From Akanthomyces muscarius (lineage: Eukaryota > Ascomycota > Sordariomycetes > Hypocreales > Cordycipitaceae): DNA of 64,000 nucleotides. The notes beneath the pieces were generated by a model. The model saw nothing but the letters and a program-made list of their open reading frames with translations, made no database searches and was not told the DNA's origin. Both the position numbers and the translations under genes were made by a program. This document shows positions 36,064 through 47,756 of the stretch, piece after piece. How positions within the stretch are numbered: the stretch's first letter is position 1; each line of letters opens with the position of its first letter. Where the stretch lies: the NCBI RefSeq assembly GCF_028009165.1, contig NC_079241.1:5580001-5644000 (forward strand), written 5' to 3'.

Positions 36064-38075
36064 GGAGGATTACTGGGATGCAAGGAAACAAGGCTGTGAA
36101 TAAAGAAGGGGCCTTTTGTTCAGTTATGTACATGGTACGGAGCTCTGACCCATGCATTTTAGAGGGGGGCTACGGATGAATAACACAATTTACTTGCATC
36201 CGCCGGCAAACGATAATGACATCCTAGAGAGACGTGGCGATGGCGTGTAGACTGAAGTGTCTAGGAAGGGGAGGGTGCAGGGATCGAGGATTCGGTCGCA
36301 TGCTCCTTGAAGACACTATCGAACCGATGAATTAAAATACCCCTGTGGCGCGTCTTGAAGACTGGCATGGTGGTGGGAGAACAGGCTGGCTAGCTGGCAC
36401 ATTCTGCAAGCTGCCAGGGGCAAGCATGATGCCAATCTTGTTTGGGGATAGTTCGACGTTGAGCTAGGCAAGGCCTGCATTTAGGACCCTTGAAAGATGA
36501 ACAATGGCCGGGTCTAGTCGAGTTCCATAAACCGTCGAAAGATTGTGTGAGGGGAATTCTGGCCGCTAACATGAAGAGGAGCTCAAGACGAGGATACACG
36601 TGGTGAAGGTCGACGCTGTAAGTGATGGAGCGGGCGCTGGGAGGGGCAGGTCGGTATCGGTTCTAGCGGGCCAGAGTCCACTGGCCATGCACCAGTGTAG
36701 CGTCGCCCCGCCGCACCTGGTGCCTCGTGTGCCTCATGAGCTCCCAGTTTTTCTATTCTACACGCTACAGCAGCTTGAAGAGCTGCTTCAGGTTGGTCGT
36801 GTTTTGATTGCTCTGTGACCGGACTAGCATTCATTCAGATACCGAGCTACAACCCATTCTCGAGTCCCCGGTTTTTAGTTCCGTCCTCTACGCTGCTTCG
36901 TATTGCGCTGGCCCCCGTTCTCCGATGAAATCGCACAGGCAGGCACGTTGTCATGACTTGGAAGCAAACGGCGTTTGATCAAACTGGACAGGCGCATGGG
37001 CAATGGCGTCGAGGATGCAACACACCAGACGGATGAATCCACCACTCACTAACTAATAAATAACTAGTTAGCGCAAACAGTGTGCCATGGTCTGTTCTCA
37101 CAGGAAACGCCCGAGGCGGACACGGCACCCACCACTTGCACACGCGACAGGGCGGACCATGGCCATGGCTGCCTGTTGGCCTCGTCCGATCGTCCGTTCT
37201 TATCCTATCAGCACTATATACGTCACAGTTTCGGGATTTAGATGAAGAGGGACGGCGTCGGTTACTAATTCGGGTGCGGGCTCTGGGCACGGCTTCAGAA
37301 CGGGTGGCTTTCTTTCTGACGGTGGTGGTGGTGGTGGTGGTGGTGCTGCTGCTGCTGCTGCTCTCCCCTCCGTCGGTCTGCCTCACACAGCCAAACAGCG
37401 CCGTCGCCAGCCCGTCAGCGATTGAGCACCAATAGATCTCTGCGTGATAGTGGGCGCCCTGTCGTTTGCTCCCGCCCAAAAGAGCCAAACCCTTGCTGCC
37501 TGCTCCGCAGTTCTCGCATGCAACCATTTTCAGCCGGCGGGCCTCAACCAGCGTCCGGGGATGCTTTCTTGGGTGCGGCTGCGTTAGCGTGCCCACGAGG
37601 CGTCGCCCCGGGCGGGCACCACACCTTGCAGATGCCTGCATCATGCTGCTCATTAGTTGCCATGGCCAGGCTCGCCTCGCCCCAAATACTGCGTGGCGGC
37701 CGAGGAACCACAAACCCGCACATGTCGCTTTTCTTGCCATGCTTCTTTATCTTGCAAAAGGCACGGCTGCTTTCCTGTTGCTCGGCATAATCATCGCTAG
37801 GCGAACTGCATATTTTGCATTGTACCATCAACCTGCAAGCCGCAGCGTCGATTTCAGGCTTGCAGCGGAACGGCCGACTAACACTCACTGAGCCAGTGGT
37901 GCCCCGCGGCCTGTACACAGTGTCACCTACGAATCATCGCCCATTTCGTCCTGACGATTCACTTCCGTCCAACCTAAAAGATCGCTGCAGAGGCTTGTTT
38001 CAATTATTGTCACCCGTCGGCGGCTTCTACGCAACACTCTGCGCCCCGCAACCCGCCTGTGCAGGAACCGTAACA
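36064..38075. other. Long intergenic region, no gene supported
   Basis: About 2 kb. Includes a GGT/GCT trinucleotide microsatellite at 37321-37362. The segment from 37900 to 38075 is the leader of the SH3 protein gene. Several open frames around 37400-37900 lack family features. Confidence 0.45.
37321..37362. repeat. Trinucleotide microsatellite
   Basis: About eight GGT units pass directly into about six GCT units in non-coding DNA, a short slippage-prone tract. Confidence 0.8.
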
Positions 38076-40716
38076 ATGGACGACGAGGTCAACGTACTCA
38101 CACTTAAGCCCTTTCGCGACGTTGTCGAAGAGGCCAGCACGGCCGTGGAAAATGCTGGCGAAAATGACGTTATGCGCAAAGCGGCGAAGAAGCTCCTCAG
38201 AGAAGGTGAAAAGGCAGTAAAGCTCATCGAGCCCCAATGCACCAAGCGACTCGCTGAATATGGCGATAACTTCCTCAATGCCCTTCGAGAAAATGGTACG
38301 CGATTTTATGACCTGTTCTTACTTCCTGAAGTTATCTGCAGGCCGCTGACGTCTTCTTTAGAGGAAATCAAAGGACCCCGAGCGAATCTAGGCCGTCTAG
38401 TATACGGCTTCGACGAATATGTCGACGAGGACGAATTCGAAGCCGACAAATACACCGAGCTCCAGGCCCTCACTCGAGAGGTTGCTTTGAAGATTTACGA
38501 GGTTTTAATCAGCATGAGACTCGAGATGAATTCTTCCAAAGATAACCCTCAACAATCATTTCTCAACGAATTTTCGCCTCCGTCCTCACCTCACCCCCCA
38601 CCGAACTTTCCTGTACCGCCGACACCACCTCGTTCCTCAGTTCAAAGCGCAACCGGTGCGCCATCTAGCCCATTACCAGGAGCTCCGCGACGGGCATTCC
38701 AAAGTGTTCAATATGCGAACGAAGAGCTCGAAAGCTTTCGCGACAGACAGCCTAGCAGCGTGCTAGGGCCAGAAGACGAACCGCTCGTCAGCCCCTCTCA
38801 GCTGGCTCCGCCTCCTCAGCAGCCGCCGCCACCTCGCCCGCCCTCAGCCAACCCATGGGATACAACTATTGCCGGATCAAATGACGAAATTGCGGTCGCA
38901 ATTAGCGGCGAGCCACTTCCGAGGCGACCGCTCGTCGCTCCTCCATCACCTCGCCCTCCTTCTAACTCGGCGACATCGCCCGTCAGCCCGGGTCAGCATA
39001 GGCTCAGCCCTGCACTACAGCGCCGCCCGATAGCATCACCTTCTGTACCGCCACAAGGAGATCCCGATGCATATCCATATGATGAAGCAGAGTGGCGCCG
39101 CCTCACAAATCAGCAGTATGGCCGTCAACCGCACAGTCCACAGCCCAGTCCGTCGCATTTGAATACAAGACTTGAACCCTTCCCAGAGGAAGGCAGCTAC
39201 CAGGAGGGTCCTGAGAACGACCAATCCGTTCGAGGAGCCAAGACGACGCATCACACGCATCAAGTGTCGCTAGAATCTGGTTCGGTTGCTTATGATCATG
39301 ACCCGCAACGCGACACGTTTGGAGGCGCTCCACAACGTCGGTCGAGGACAGAATCGGTTGCTGAAAGTATCCTCGACCCATATCTCAATAATGTTCGCAT
39401 ATCAGACCACTCGCAAGAATCTTCCAGGGCCGTCGATCGCCCACCAATGATTCCCACCCAGAACGTGGATGACGGCCTCATTGTGGTCGAGTCTGACAGT
39501 CGACCATCAGAACCAGCACCGGCTCGGTCACGAAAGGACTGTTCTATTGGAAACAACTCCTCATTTTACCTTTGCAAAGGCTTCTGTAATGGAGCGGAAG
39601 AGGTTATTATGGGTGGCCTAGGTGTCAAGAAACAAAGAAGGCCAGTTGGGTTTACTGGAACAGCGACCGTGGCGCGTTGCACCAGCTGTGTCTTTGAGTT
39701 GTCTTTTCAAGATATTGAAAACGATTTGGGCAAACAGAACTCTGGCAACTTACGGCAAAGCAATGTTGGATACCGTTTGCGGTTTCTCCAAAAGAGTCAT
39801 ATTCAAACTAAACGCCCAGATGACATCCTATACGGCTGCTTATTTTGCATTCGCTTAGGACGCACCATGGACCCCAGCGATGCTACCGTTTTCTTCAACG
39901 TCAAGTCGTTGTTCAACCATCTCGCGCGCCACCCCAGGCCACTACCCGATATACCCGGTGTAGTCATTATTGATGGGCCAGACGTTCCTGAACAATACCG
40001 CAACGATTATGACTTGCACTTCACGAAGCCACCAGTACCACATCCCGCACTGGAGCATGAACAAGAGACAGCCATGATGCCCACGGGTGTCGCCAAGGAA
40101 CCTGCGCGCAGGATGTACGGTCAGAGACTACTGGCAGACCGTACACCAGCTCTCGAGCTCGTGGTTGGCTCCAAAGTTACTGGTCTATCGTGGCCGTCCA
40201 AGTACAATGGAGAGTGGTGCATGGGCTGGTATGACGGTGTCAACGCCTCTGTTCCCTTGGAGGCGCTGAGGCTAGATCCTCCACCGTCCCGCGATATTAA
40301 AATGGATGGAACAAGTCACGTCAGAGCCAAGTCGAGATGGAAGTTTTCCCACAAGGACAAGGACAAGACGGAGTGGCTCAAGTTTGACAAGGACGAAATC
40401 ATCACCAACATTAGCTGTAAGTGGACATACACAAGTACTTGCCCAGAGAGTATGGAAGACGAATTTTATACTAACACGCGGTCCAATAGGGGTATATCCC
40501 GAACACTGGTGCTGGTCAGGCACAAACTCCAAGGGCAAATGGGGCATCTTTCCCCAGGCCTTCCTCGACACCAACACGGTGCAGGAGCTTTCGGCTGTCA
40601 ACTCGCAGCGAGCGAGCAGCTTGAGCAGCGAGAAGAACAAGTCGGCGTCTATCCTTCCGCGGTTCTCTGTCCGCAAGACGCAGGGCCCGCCGAGCATTGC
40701 GTCGAGCCGATCGTGA
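38076..40716 (+). CDS. SH3-domain protein with Pro-rich region and Cys-pair domain
   Basis: Three exons, 38076-38295, 38362-40416 and 40490-40716, give 833 residues. The N-terminal 150 residues are helical (EEASTAVENAGENDVMRKAA onward). Next is a long Pro/Ser-rich region with PxxP-type stretches (about 150-330), then a region with paired Cys: LCKGFC (about 476), RCTSC (513) and GCLFC (565), the last followed by SLFNHLARHPRPL with two His. This spacing looks like a zinc site, an inference. A C-terminal SH3 domain (about 728-785) has the ALYDF-like start replaced by RWKFS, then WVYPEHWCWSGTNSKGKWG and FPQAFLD; the second intron splits it just before WVYPEHW. The protein probably works as an adaptor in actin or signalling complexes. 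The first intron is 66 nt and has no stop, so retention would keep the frame. Confidence 0.8.
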
Positions 40717-41480
40717 CAATCACAGTACGGGAGTGGAGACATGATCGGTCTCGGTTTGTAAGAGCAGATAGGGTTCTTCTGACCTGGACTAGAAACTCTA
40801 CCCCCCGACCCTCGTTTTCCCAATTTTCTTAGCGTGCTTTTCTTCTTTTTTGTACATAGTTATGCGACGGGATTCGCATCGCAGTATGCTGCGATCTGGT
40901 AGTTGAGTTGGCCTTTTTTCTTTTCTTTTTTCTTTTTTGGGGGGGGGGGGGGTTCTGTCGCTTGGATTTGACTCGTATCTTAGAATGGGTATTTCTTTTT
41001 TGTCCAATTTAGACATTCATGTCTGGCTCGCTGGATACCTGTTGGATTTCTTTTCCTCGTCCTTCTCTATAGATCGTCATCACATATACCACAATGAATC
41101 ACAAAGGTTTGCCAATAGAGAGGAAGGATGGCACTGAAGTCAGAATGGCGTGACATGCGGCCGGCCACCTTCCAGCTGTGTTCATAAACCGAAACTTGTA
41201 CAAGATCAGAATTATGCCAAACACCGTAGACCATGGACGGCCAGGTGAAATTTCTTCGAATTAGAGTATGGTATATTGCATTATTCGGGGCATTTTCGTC
41301 ATTCCACGCCGTGAACGTGTATCCAATGTCAGTCGCTTACGCCGCTATCAAGTAGTACATGTGTTTTTGTTTTCACAGAATCAAAAACTCCAACGCCTCA
41401 GAAATCCTTTTTGTGCCTTGCGCTTTAAAATCACCACCTCCTCTCCCAATCCTGTGGTATCTGACAAATCTAGGCTCCTC
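40717..41480. other. 3' spacer with pyrimidine tract and poly-G run
   Basis: Between convergent genes. A T/C-rich tract at 40910-40938 is followed by a run of 15 G at 40939-40953. No gene is seen. Confidence 0.6.
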
Positions 41481-42560
41481 TCATGGGTAGTCCTTCATCC
41501 CAGCCGATTCGCCACTTCGGTCCTTCAAGTAGCCGTACCTCGGGTCGTCTCTCACCAGCGGCGGCAGGTCCTGGTTATTATTCACGCGCTCAAACGTCGA
41601 CGACTTGCGGCCCCAGATGTCGAGCCCTTCGCGGACGGCGTGGGCGATGCGGTCCGGGTCGCGGTACTCGGCGCCATTCATCCACTTGTGGGAGAAGCTG
41701 GCCATTTTGTTGAGGAACAGCTCCATCGAGTCGAAGCAGCTGCTGCAGTGCCAGCTCGAGTTGGCGTAGTTGCCCGACTCGCGCCATCGCGAGATGAAGT
41801 TGCCGCCGCCGCCGGCGCGCAGGTTGTTGGGCGTGAGCGTGCGCTGGCCATCGTAAAAGGTGGCCTGCGGGTGGTGCCACTCGGGCCCGACGCTCTGGAA
41901 CTGGAACGAGTAGTAGTAGAAGCGCGAGGCGAGTGTGAGGCGGCGGGGGAAGCTGCACGCGCGCAGCGTACGCAGCGTATCGGGGCGCGGGATCTCGTCG
42001 ACGTCGGCGACGACGAGCACGTCGCCGAGGCGCGGCGCACGGTCGCCGGTGAGTTTTGGAAAGACTTGCTCGTAGCTCGCGTCGCGCTGCAGAAACTCAA
42101 AGTCCCACGTGCGGTGCGGGTGGAAGCTGCTCGGGAACTCAAGCTCGTGGTAGAGCATCTTGTCGTGGTACTTGGCGAAGCGGTCCCAGTTGTCCTTGGC
42201 GACCATGGGCTTCGAGTGGCCATGGAAAGTCTTGGGCGATTCGACAATGATGAAGAGGTCCACCTCGTCGTAGAGGGCATCGAGACGGATTTCGAGCCAG
42301 TCGAGCTCGGTGTTGATCATGGTGAGGTCGTAAATCTTTCGTCGAGAGGCTGAGGCCGTCGCAGGATAGGCAGTAAAGCCATGGGCGGTGCAGAGCGCGT
42401 GTGTTTCAGGCGAGTCCTGGATGGTGCCGAGAGCGAGCAGGTCCTCATCGTTGCTCAGATACAGCCTCGACAGGACAAAAAAGACGCTGACAAAAGCGAG
42501 GAGGTAGACTAGTGTTCTGTAGGGTTGCTTGGAGGGCAGTGCGCGCAGCGACAGAGCCAT
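41481..42560 (-). CDS. GT17-family N-acetylglucosaminyltransferase-like protein
   Basis: A single exon of 359 residues from the ATG at 42560; the frame is open further upstream but no earlier in-frame ATG exists. A type II membrane anchor is at about residues 15-35 (YRTLVYLLAFVSVFFVLSRLYL). The catalytic region contains KIYDLTMINTELDWLEIRL, VDLFIIVESPKTFHG and the metal-binding acidic motif DVLVVADVDEIPRP. These match glycosyltransferase family 17, typified by mammalian GnT-III, the beta-1,4-mannosyl-glycoprotein N-acetylglucosaminyltransferase of the Golgi. Fungi do not usually make bisected N-glycans, so the acceptor of the fungal enzymes is uncertain. Several Trp- and His-rich segments (WHCSSCFDSM) near the end are conserved in fungal members. 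Confidence 0.88.
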   Translation of the reverse strand: MALSLRALPSKQPYRTLVYLLAFVSVFFVLSRLYLSNDEDLLALGTIQDSPETHALCTAHGFTAYPATASASRRKIYDLTMINTELDWLEIRLDALYDEVDLFIIVESPKTFHGHSKPMVAKDNWDRFAKYHDKMLYHELEFPSSFHPHRTWDFEFLQRDASYEQVFPKLTGDRAPRLGDVLVVADVDEIPRPDTLRTLRACSFPRRLTLASRFYYYSFQFQSVGPEWHHPQATFYDGQRTLTPNNLRAGGGGNFISRWRESGNYANSSWHCSSCFDSMELFLNKMASFSHKWMNGAEYRDPDRIAHAVREGLDIWGRKSSTFERVNNNQDLPPLVRDDPRYGYLKDRSGESAGMKDYP

Positions 42561-45500
42561 GTTACATGGGGATCGCTGCCGTGTGGCAGAGTCGACGAGG
42601 CGCGTGTCGAGAGGTATGAGGGAAAAGTCGGGACAGTCTACGAAGAAGACATCTCTCACGAGCCATTGGGAAATTAAGGCCGTCAGTGTGCTAACGTTAG
42701 GTCGTGCAATCGTTGCCCCCTTTTGGCGGAATGCTGCAATTTTGCGTTAAACAAGGCTGCTAGGGAGCTAAGTTATTTGTTCCAGGGCCGGCGACGAGCC
42801 TATCACCGTCGTCAGATTGTTGGCGTGCGCGTCCGGCTGGGGCCGAAATGGCCGCTAGTTGGGATGAGCGAGAGCAGACTGGAGCAGCCAAGGCTTGCGC
42901 ATGCCACTAATTGAGAGACGCGTTGAGCGGATTTCTGAGAATTAGCTGCGCATGCAGTTGCACTGCCTGCGACTGTGGCTGTTCATGCTCTGTGGCATAC
43001 TAGCACGGACTAGTTACCAGTAGTTAGTTGCTCCCAAGCCAAGCGAGCTTGTGATTGCAGATCGTATGGGGCAGAGGAGCACCCGGTCGCCTGTCAAGAT
43101 GTGGTTCCAGCACTCGCAGTGACTTCTCCATTTGCGCAGCCCTTTGGAACAAAGCGCAGGTGCGTGAAGTGCAAACAATTTCAGGGGAACAGCTGGGCCA
43201 AGCCAGCACTGCGACCGGTATCAGTAAAGGCGTCAGTCAGCCTTGGAGGGCGCAGCGAGTTCCATAATAACAAGTCTCCGTAATAAATGCCGTTAACTAG
43301 TGCAGATTACGGCCTCACTAGCAGGGCACGAAGGCACTTCGAGTACCAGTAGACCAGTCGGCGGCTGTCGATCCGCACCACGGAGTTTGGGAGTGCGTAC
43401 TGATGATATTACGTTTCTGTAACCAAACATTTACAAGAAGCTAAGAAGCTGCATGTAGTTGCGATAGGCCTTAATCGGTTTCCAACGAGATTTCTGGAAG
43501 AGAAGGATCAGAGTCGGTTTGCCAAGCTGCCCTACTTGCAAGCCACTTCGAAATGTGGCAAAAGCCAAGTGGAGGTAGCGCTGTGCCGTAATGAGGGACG
43601 CGTCATGGCCTTGCGCTCGACACCAGGCTTATGAAAAAACGTGGAGGCGGTGCACTGCTCCAAGAACAGCAAGTGCAAGAGAGAGTGCAGAGTACACAGT
43701 GTCGTTGTGAATATTACTGTACAGCGTTAGTGAGGCCACTGGACGTGCCAGAATCACGGATCGTGGCGTGGGTATGATTCGCGATGCGACCACCGTCTCT
43801 CGCCTGGTAAGGCTAGCGCCAGATCTGAGCGGCCCACGTCCACCAGATCGTGGATTTATTAGTGATGCGGCTGAGAATTCGCACGACAATTTTGGCAATC
43901 TGTTGTCGCAGCAAAGGGCCTAGCGGGGAAAGAGGCAGCCTGCAGATACAAACCTCTCTCGTCGGTAGCCGCTTATTGGTGGCAGTAAGCATCCGGCCAT
44001 CGAGCGTGACACAGGAACTGAGTAGCGGTAATGGCTAGAACGGTGCGCAACATCGTCAGTGCTTCTTGGTGCCGTCATTCATTGCTGCAACGAGTCGAAC
44101 GGGCAGGCCTCCTCTGCCGATCACTCTTGATAGTCACTCAACAAAGCGCCGATCAACAAGCTCAAATTGGATCGAATCTTTTTTTTTTGGCGTGACCGCT
44201 CGGCAGGCATAGCAAGGTTCGCAACTGACTCTGATGCAACGGCAAGTACTGCGTCGGCTTGCTTTGGGGGTTAGGTGACTTGTAGGTTGATGCATCGCAG
44301 AAGCTGCAATACAGGCGACAGGCGACGGAATCGAGCACGGCATTTTCCGCATTTCCCTGCAGCACGCTGCGATGTTGTAAGCGGACAGACACGAGTCTCG
44401 GGTCGTCTCAAGATGAACGTAAATAGATAGACACGTAGGTAGGTACGATGATAGCTCCGGGCGTGTGCTACAGCGATAGGTGCAAACGTTGCCGCCGCAT
44501 GCGTGGTTGCATCGGTGCAACCTGCCCGCGAGTCGGAAAAAAAAATGGCTCAGTTAGTGAGACAGGCGGAGCGGGAATTTTGCGATCGTCATTGTAATTT
44601 AAGTATTCGCATTGTTTTTGTCTTTTGATGGCGGGAGTCGCCCTTGGTGTCTTGGAGGCTTTGGCGATCCGCCGGCGGGCAGAAGCAAACGCCGTGGTGG
44701 CTGCCCGGGGGAGGGCACATGACCGCACCTTGTTGCTGGTACCTTGGTTGCTTGGACATCACCTTTGAATAAGCTCATTCTGTCCAATTCGGCCTTTGTT
44801 CATCAATCTCCACTGACGCTGCCCTTGCGCTTGGTAACTAATGGCAAACCGAAAGCACAAATACCCTGGTGGTACTTCAGTGCCAGCGATGCCCCTGCTG
44901 CAGCGCTCTTTGTATGCACCAATCGTCCTGCCTGGCCCGGTCTCCCACCAGAAGACGCTCGCTCAAGTTAAAGCCGCCCGCGATGACGCCAGTCAAACAC
45001 ACAGCACAGCGTGCACACTCCAATGCGCCACTGCGTTACATTGTGTGCCACCCTACCTATCACCGAGAACCCTAGGTACGCAGACCGACATTAAGTGCCA
45101 GCGCATGCACCTACGGCGCACGCTCCCCGTTGCCCGAACTCCAGAGGCCATGAATGGGCTGTTCGATGGCGCAGCAAAATACTGGCTTGGTGTAAACCGA
45201 GGACGGCAACATGACCGCCCTGCCTGCATGCCCACCAACAACACCAACTCACTGCGAGCTGTGCCCCAAGACTTCAGTGGCTCCGGATATTTCCCGCCCA
45301 TCTGTGTACTCACCGGCTCAGGCAATCAGGCTAGCAATTAGCCTGTTAGCTTCATGCGCGCATCCCACCTTATCTTTTTCGCCATGCCGCAATCAGCCTG
45401 GCTTGTCTTCTCTTGCATTTGTAACGGGAGTTACACGGTAGTAGCGCCTTGGCGCTGTACCATCTACTCGCCTACATGCAGGCAAAGGGCACTTGATCAT

Positions 45501-45784
45501 GCACTCCGCACTTGACGCCCATCCGGTGACGCTCCTCTGCACCGAAAGCCTGGCACCAATTGGCTGGGCCTCAGGTCAGCCGACCCTTCCTTTTTCGTTC
45601 GTTGCTGTCAAAAACATGATCGTTTACTCCACTCGTAGCTTCCGGCACCGATGGAGCCAAGAGACAAGGAGCTTTGAAAGGAGGATGTACAAACATGCGC
45701 CCATCTTTATGTGCTCAATGAGGATCCTCCTCTGTCTCACATGCCCACTTACATCTCCCTGCACCACAAGTCCGGCTCTTTGTC
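42561..45784. other. Long intergenic region, no gene supported
   Basis: About 3.2 kb without a gene I can support. There is an open frame of 166 codons at 44841-45341, but its composition is not protein-like. Short CTACC/GTAGG motifs (44433-44445) recur. The 3' end is the promoter of the GH76 gene. Confidence 0.45.
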
Positions 45785-45793
45785 TATATATAA
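45785..45793 (+). promoter_or_regulatory. TATA box of the GH76 gene
   Basis: TATATATAA on the plus strand about 67 bp upstream of the ATG at 45860. Confidence 0.55.
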
Positions 45794-45859
45794 CCCTCCT
45801 CTGGGTATACCACAATCCTCTAAGGTTTTGTGCTGTTCCCCTGTGTCACAATCGGCCTC

Positions 45860-47113
45860 ATGATGCTGTCCTCGTCGTCTTGGACCACGAGCCTCCTCTT
45901 GACTCTCGCAACGCACGCATCTGCTGCGCCTGCCGCAGCCTCATCAACGCCTGGGTCCAACTCTGCCAACTCGCTTCCTGGCTCTTTTACATACGGCCCC
46001 AATACCAGAGACGGTGCAAAGAGTCTGAACCAGAACTGGTACAATCGCAAGACTGGCTTATGGGGTGAGCTTTGGTGGAATAGCGGCAACGCCCTCACCA
46101 CTATTTCCGACTTTGCCAGGCTCAGCCCAGTCTTTTCGCTACCGATCAACCCCTACGATATCATTGAAAACACTTTCAACCAAGCTCAGCATGTTGATGT
46201 CCAGACGGCAAAGTTTCTAAATTTTGACAATGGTGGCATGGTGGAATCTCACTACTGCATCAACGGCACTGGTGTCTGTGCTACGAAGCGAGATGGTTCC
46301 CTGGCCAAACGAGGATTCAAAAACTTTCTCAACAACTTTTACGACGACGAAGGCTGGTGGGCCCTTGCACTCATCCGCGCTTACGACGTTACATACAACA
46401 AAAAGTACTTGGATGTCGCCGTCACCGTATTCGAGGACATGAAGACTGGTCTCGGTGGTCCCTGCAAGGGTGGCATCTACTGGAGCAAGGATCGAGAATA
46501 TGTCAATGCAATTGCAAACGAGCTTTACCTTTCCGTGGCTGCATCACTCGCAAACCGCATTCCGAGCGAACCGGATTACCTGAAAACAGCTCAAGATCAG
46601 TGGACTTGGTTTTCCAAGAGTGGCATGATTAATTCAGACAATCTGATAAACGATGGTTTGGATGGCGATTGCAAGAACAATGGCCAGGCGACTTGGACCT
46701 ACAACCAAGGCGTCATTCTCGGCGGCCTAGTCGAACTGTCCCGCGCTGCTCGTGACGAGAGCCTTCTTGGCGAAGCAGCCAAGATCGCAAAAGCGGCAAT
46801 TGGCAAGTTGTCCAATAAAGATGGCGTTCTTGAGGAAAGTGGAGGTTGTGAATACAAACCTGGTCGGTGTGGTCAGGACGGGCAGCAATTCAAGGGAGTC
46901 TTCATCCGTAACTTGGGCTACTTGCAACAGGCTGCGCCCGATTCACAATTTCGGTCTTTCATTCTCACCAATGCCAGATCCATTTGGAAGAATGATCGCG
47001 AGACCAACTCCAATAAGCTTGGCGTCGCCTGGGCGGGCCCTTACTATAATGCTACGAGCCCGTCACAAAGCAGCGCTCTGGACGCGTTAGTTGCGGCGAT
47101 GGCCGTGGCATAA
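45860..47113 (+). CDS. Secreted GH76 alpha-1,6-mannanase-like protein
   Basis: A single exon of 417 residues from an ATG-ATG pair. Residues 1-24 form a signal peptide ending ATHASAAP. The GH76 domain covers most of the rest. The catalytic pair of Asp is D162-D163 in FYDDEGWWALA, the usual active-site strand of alpha-1,6-mannanases of this family. Supporting elements are KGGIYWSKDREYVNAIANEL and WTYNQGVILGGL. Most yeast and fungal relatives (Dcw1/Dfg5 type) are GPI-anchored and cross-link mannoproteins in the wall. This one ends without a hydrophobic C-terminal signal, so it is probably released. That could mean an extracellular hydrolase rather than a wall-building enzyme. The promoter has a strong TATA box close to the start. 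Confidence 0.92.
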   Translation: MMLSSSSWTTSLLLTLATHASAAPAAASSTPGSNSANSLPGSFTYGPNTRDGAKSLNQNWYNRKTGLWGELWWNSGNALTTISDFARLSPVFSLPINPYDIIENTFNQAQHVDVQTAKFLNFDNGGMVESHYCINGTGVCATKRDGSLAKRGFKNFLNNFYDDEGWWALALIRAYDVTYNKKYLDVAVTVFEDMKTGLGGPCKGGIYWSKDREYVNAIANELYLSVAASLANRIPSEPDYLKTAQDQWTWFSKSGMINSDNLINDGLDGDCKNNGQATWTYNQGVILGGLVELSRAARDESLLGEAAKIAKAAIGKLSNKDGVLEESGGCEYKPGRCGQDGQQFKGVFIRNLGYLQQAAPDSQFRSFILTNARSIWKNDRETNSNKLGVAWAGPYYNATSPSQSSALDALVAAMAVA

Positions 47114-47756
47114 CTGAGATGGGAATGTGTGACCCTGTTTATTTTAAATTGTATTTATTTAGATATGCTACTCAGAATGTTTACTTCCATCCTGGAATTA
47201 GTTGTGGCCCTAACTTTTTCTCAGCACATCGCAAAACTTGGCTCATGAGGACAGACACACCTTGAGACTATGCTTTGATAACTGAACTCGTGCTCCATTT
47301 ATCTTGGGAGAAGGTACTTACTTTATACGCGCGATCAAGCGAAAGTTCTAGACCCAGCGCCGAAACGACCGGCTCTGCACGATTCTCGGGTCATGGCTAC
47401 TGACTACCCTGCATCCCCTCAGTAAGTAAAGTGGATCACAACCTCACTGGCCATGAAGTTGCCTCGAACACACCGTGGGGAGAAATCGTTCCGCATCAAT
47501 TCCGAAGCCAAGTTGCAGGAACCGTGACTATTGCTGAACAAGTGGCGGAAATTTTTGTTTAGAGACTCTGTCGATACTAGGCTGCAGCAGTTGAACCGTT
47601 GGGCCGTCGTTCCGAACAAGGCTCGCTAATTCTGCTGCCTGTTTGCTCACCGCGTTGCCCCGACAGGCTCGCCATATTCACCTCGAAGACATCCCAAATA
47701 CCTGACCCCCGTTCTCCTGGTTTTGCTTCTTGTAGCTACCAAATCAAACTTTCAAG
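47114..47756. other. Intergenic, no gene seen
   Basis: Downstream of GH76 and upstream of tubulin cofactor D. Nothing coding is seen. Confidence 0.5.

Noticed and set aside
44841..45341. 166-codon open frame on the plus strand
   Set aside because: No domain, biased toward scattered Cys, Pro and Arg as in random G+C-rich sequence, and no flanking splice sites.
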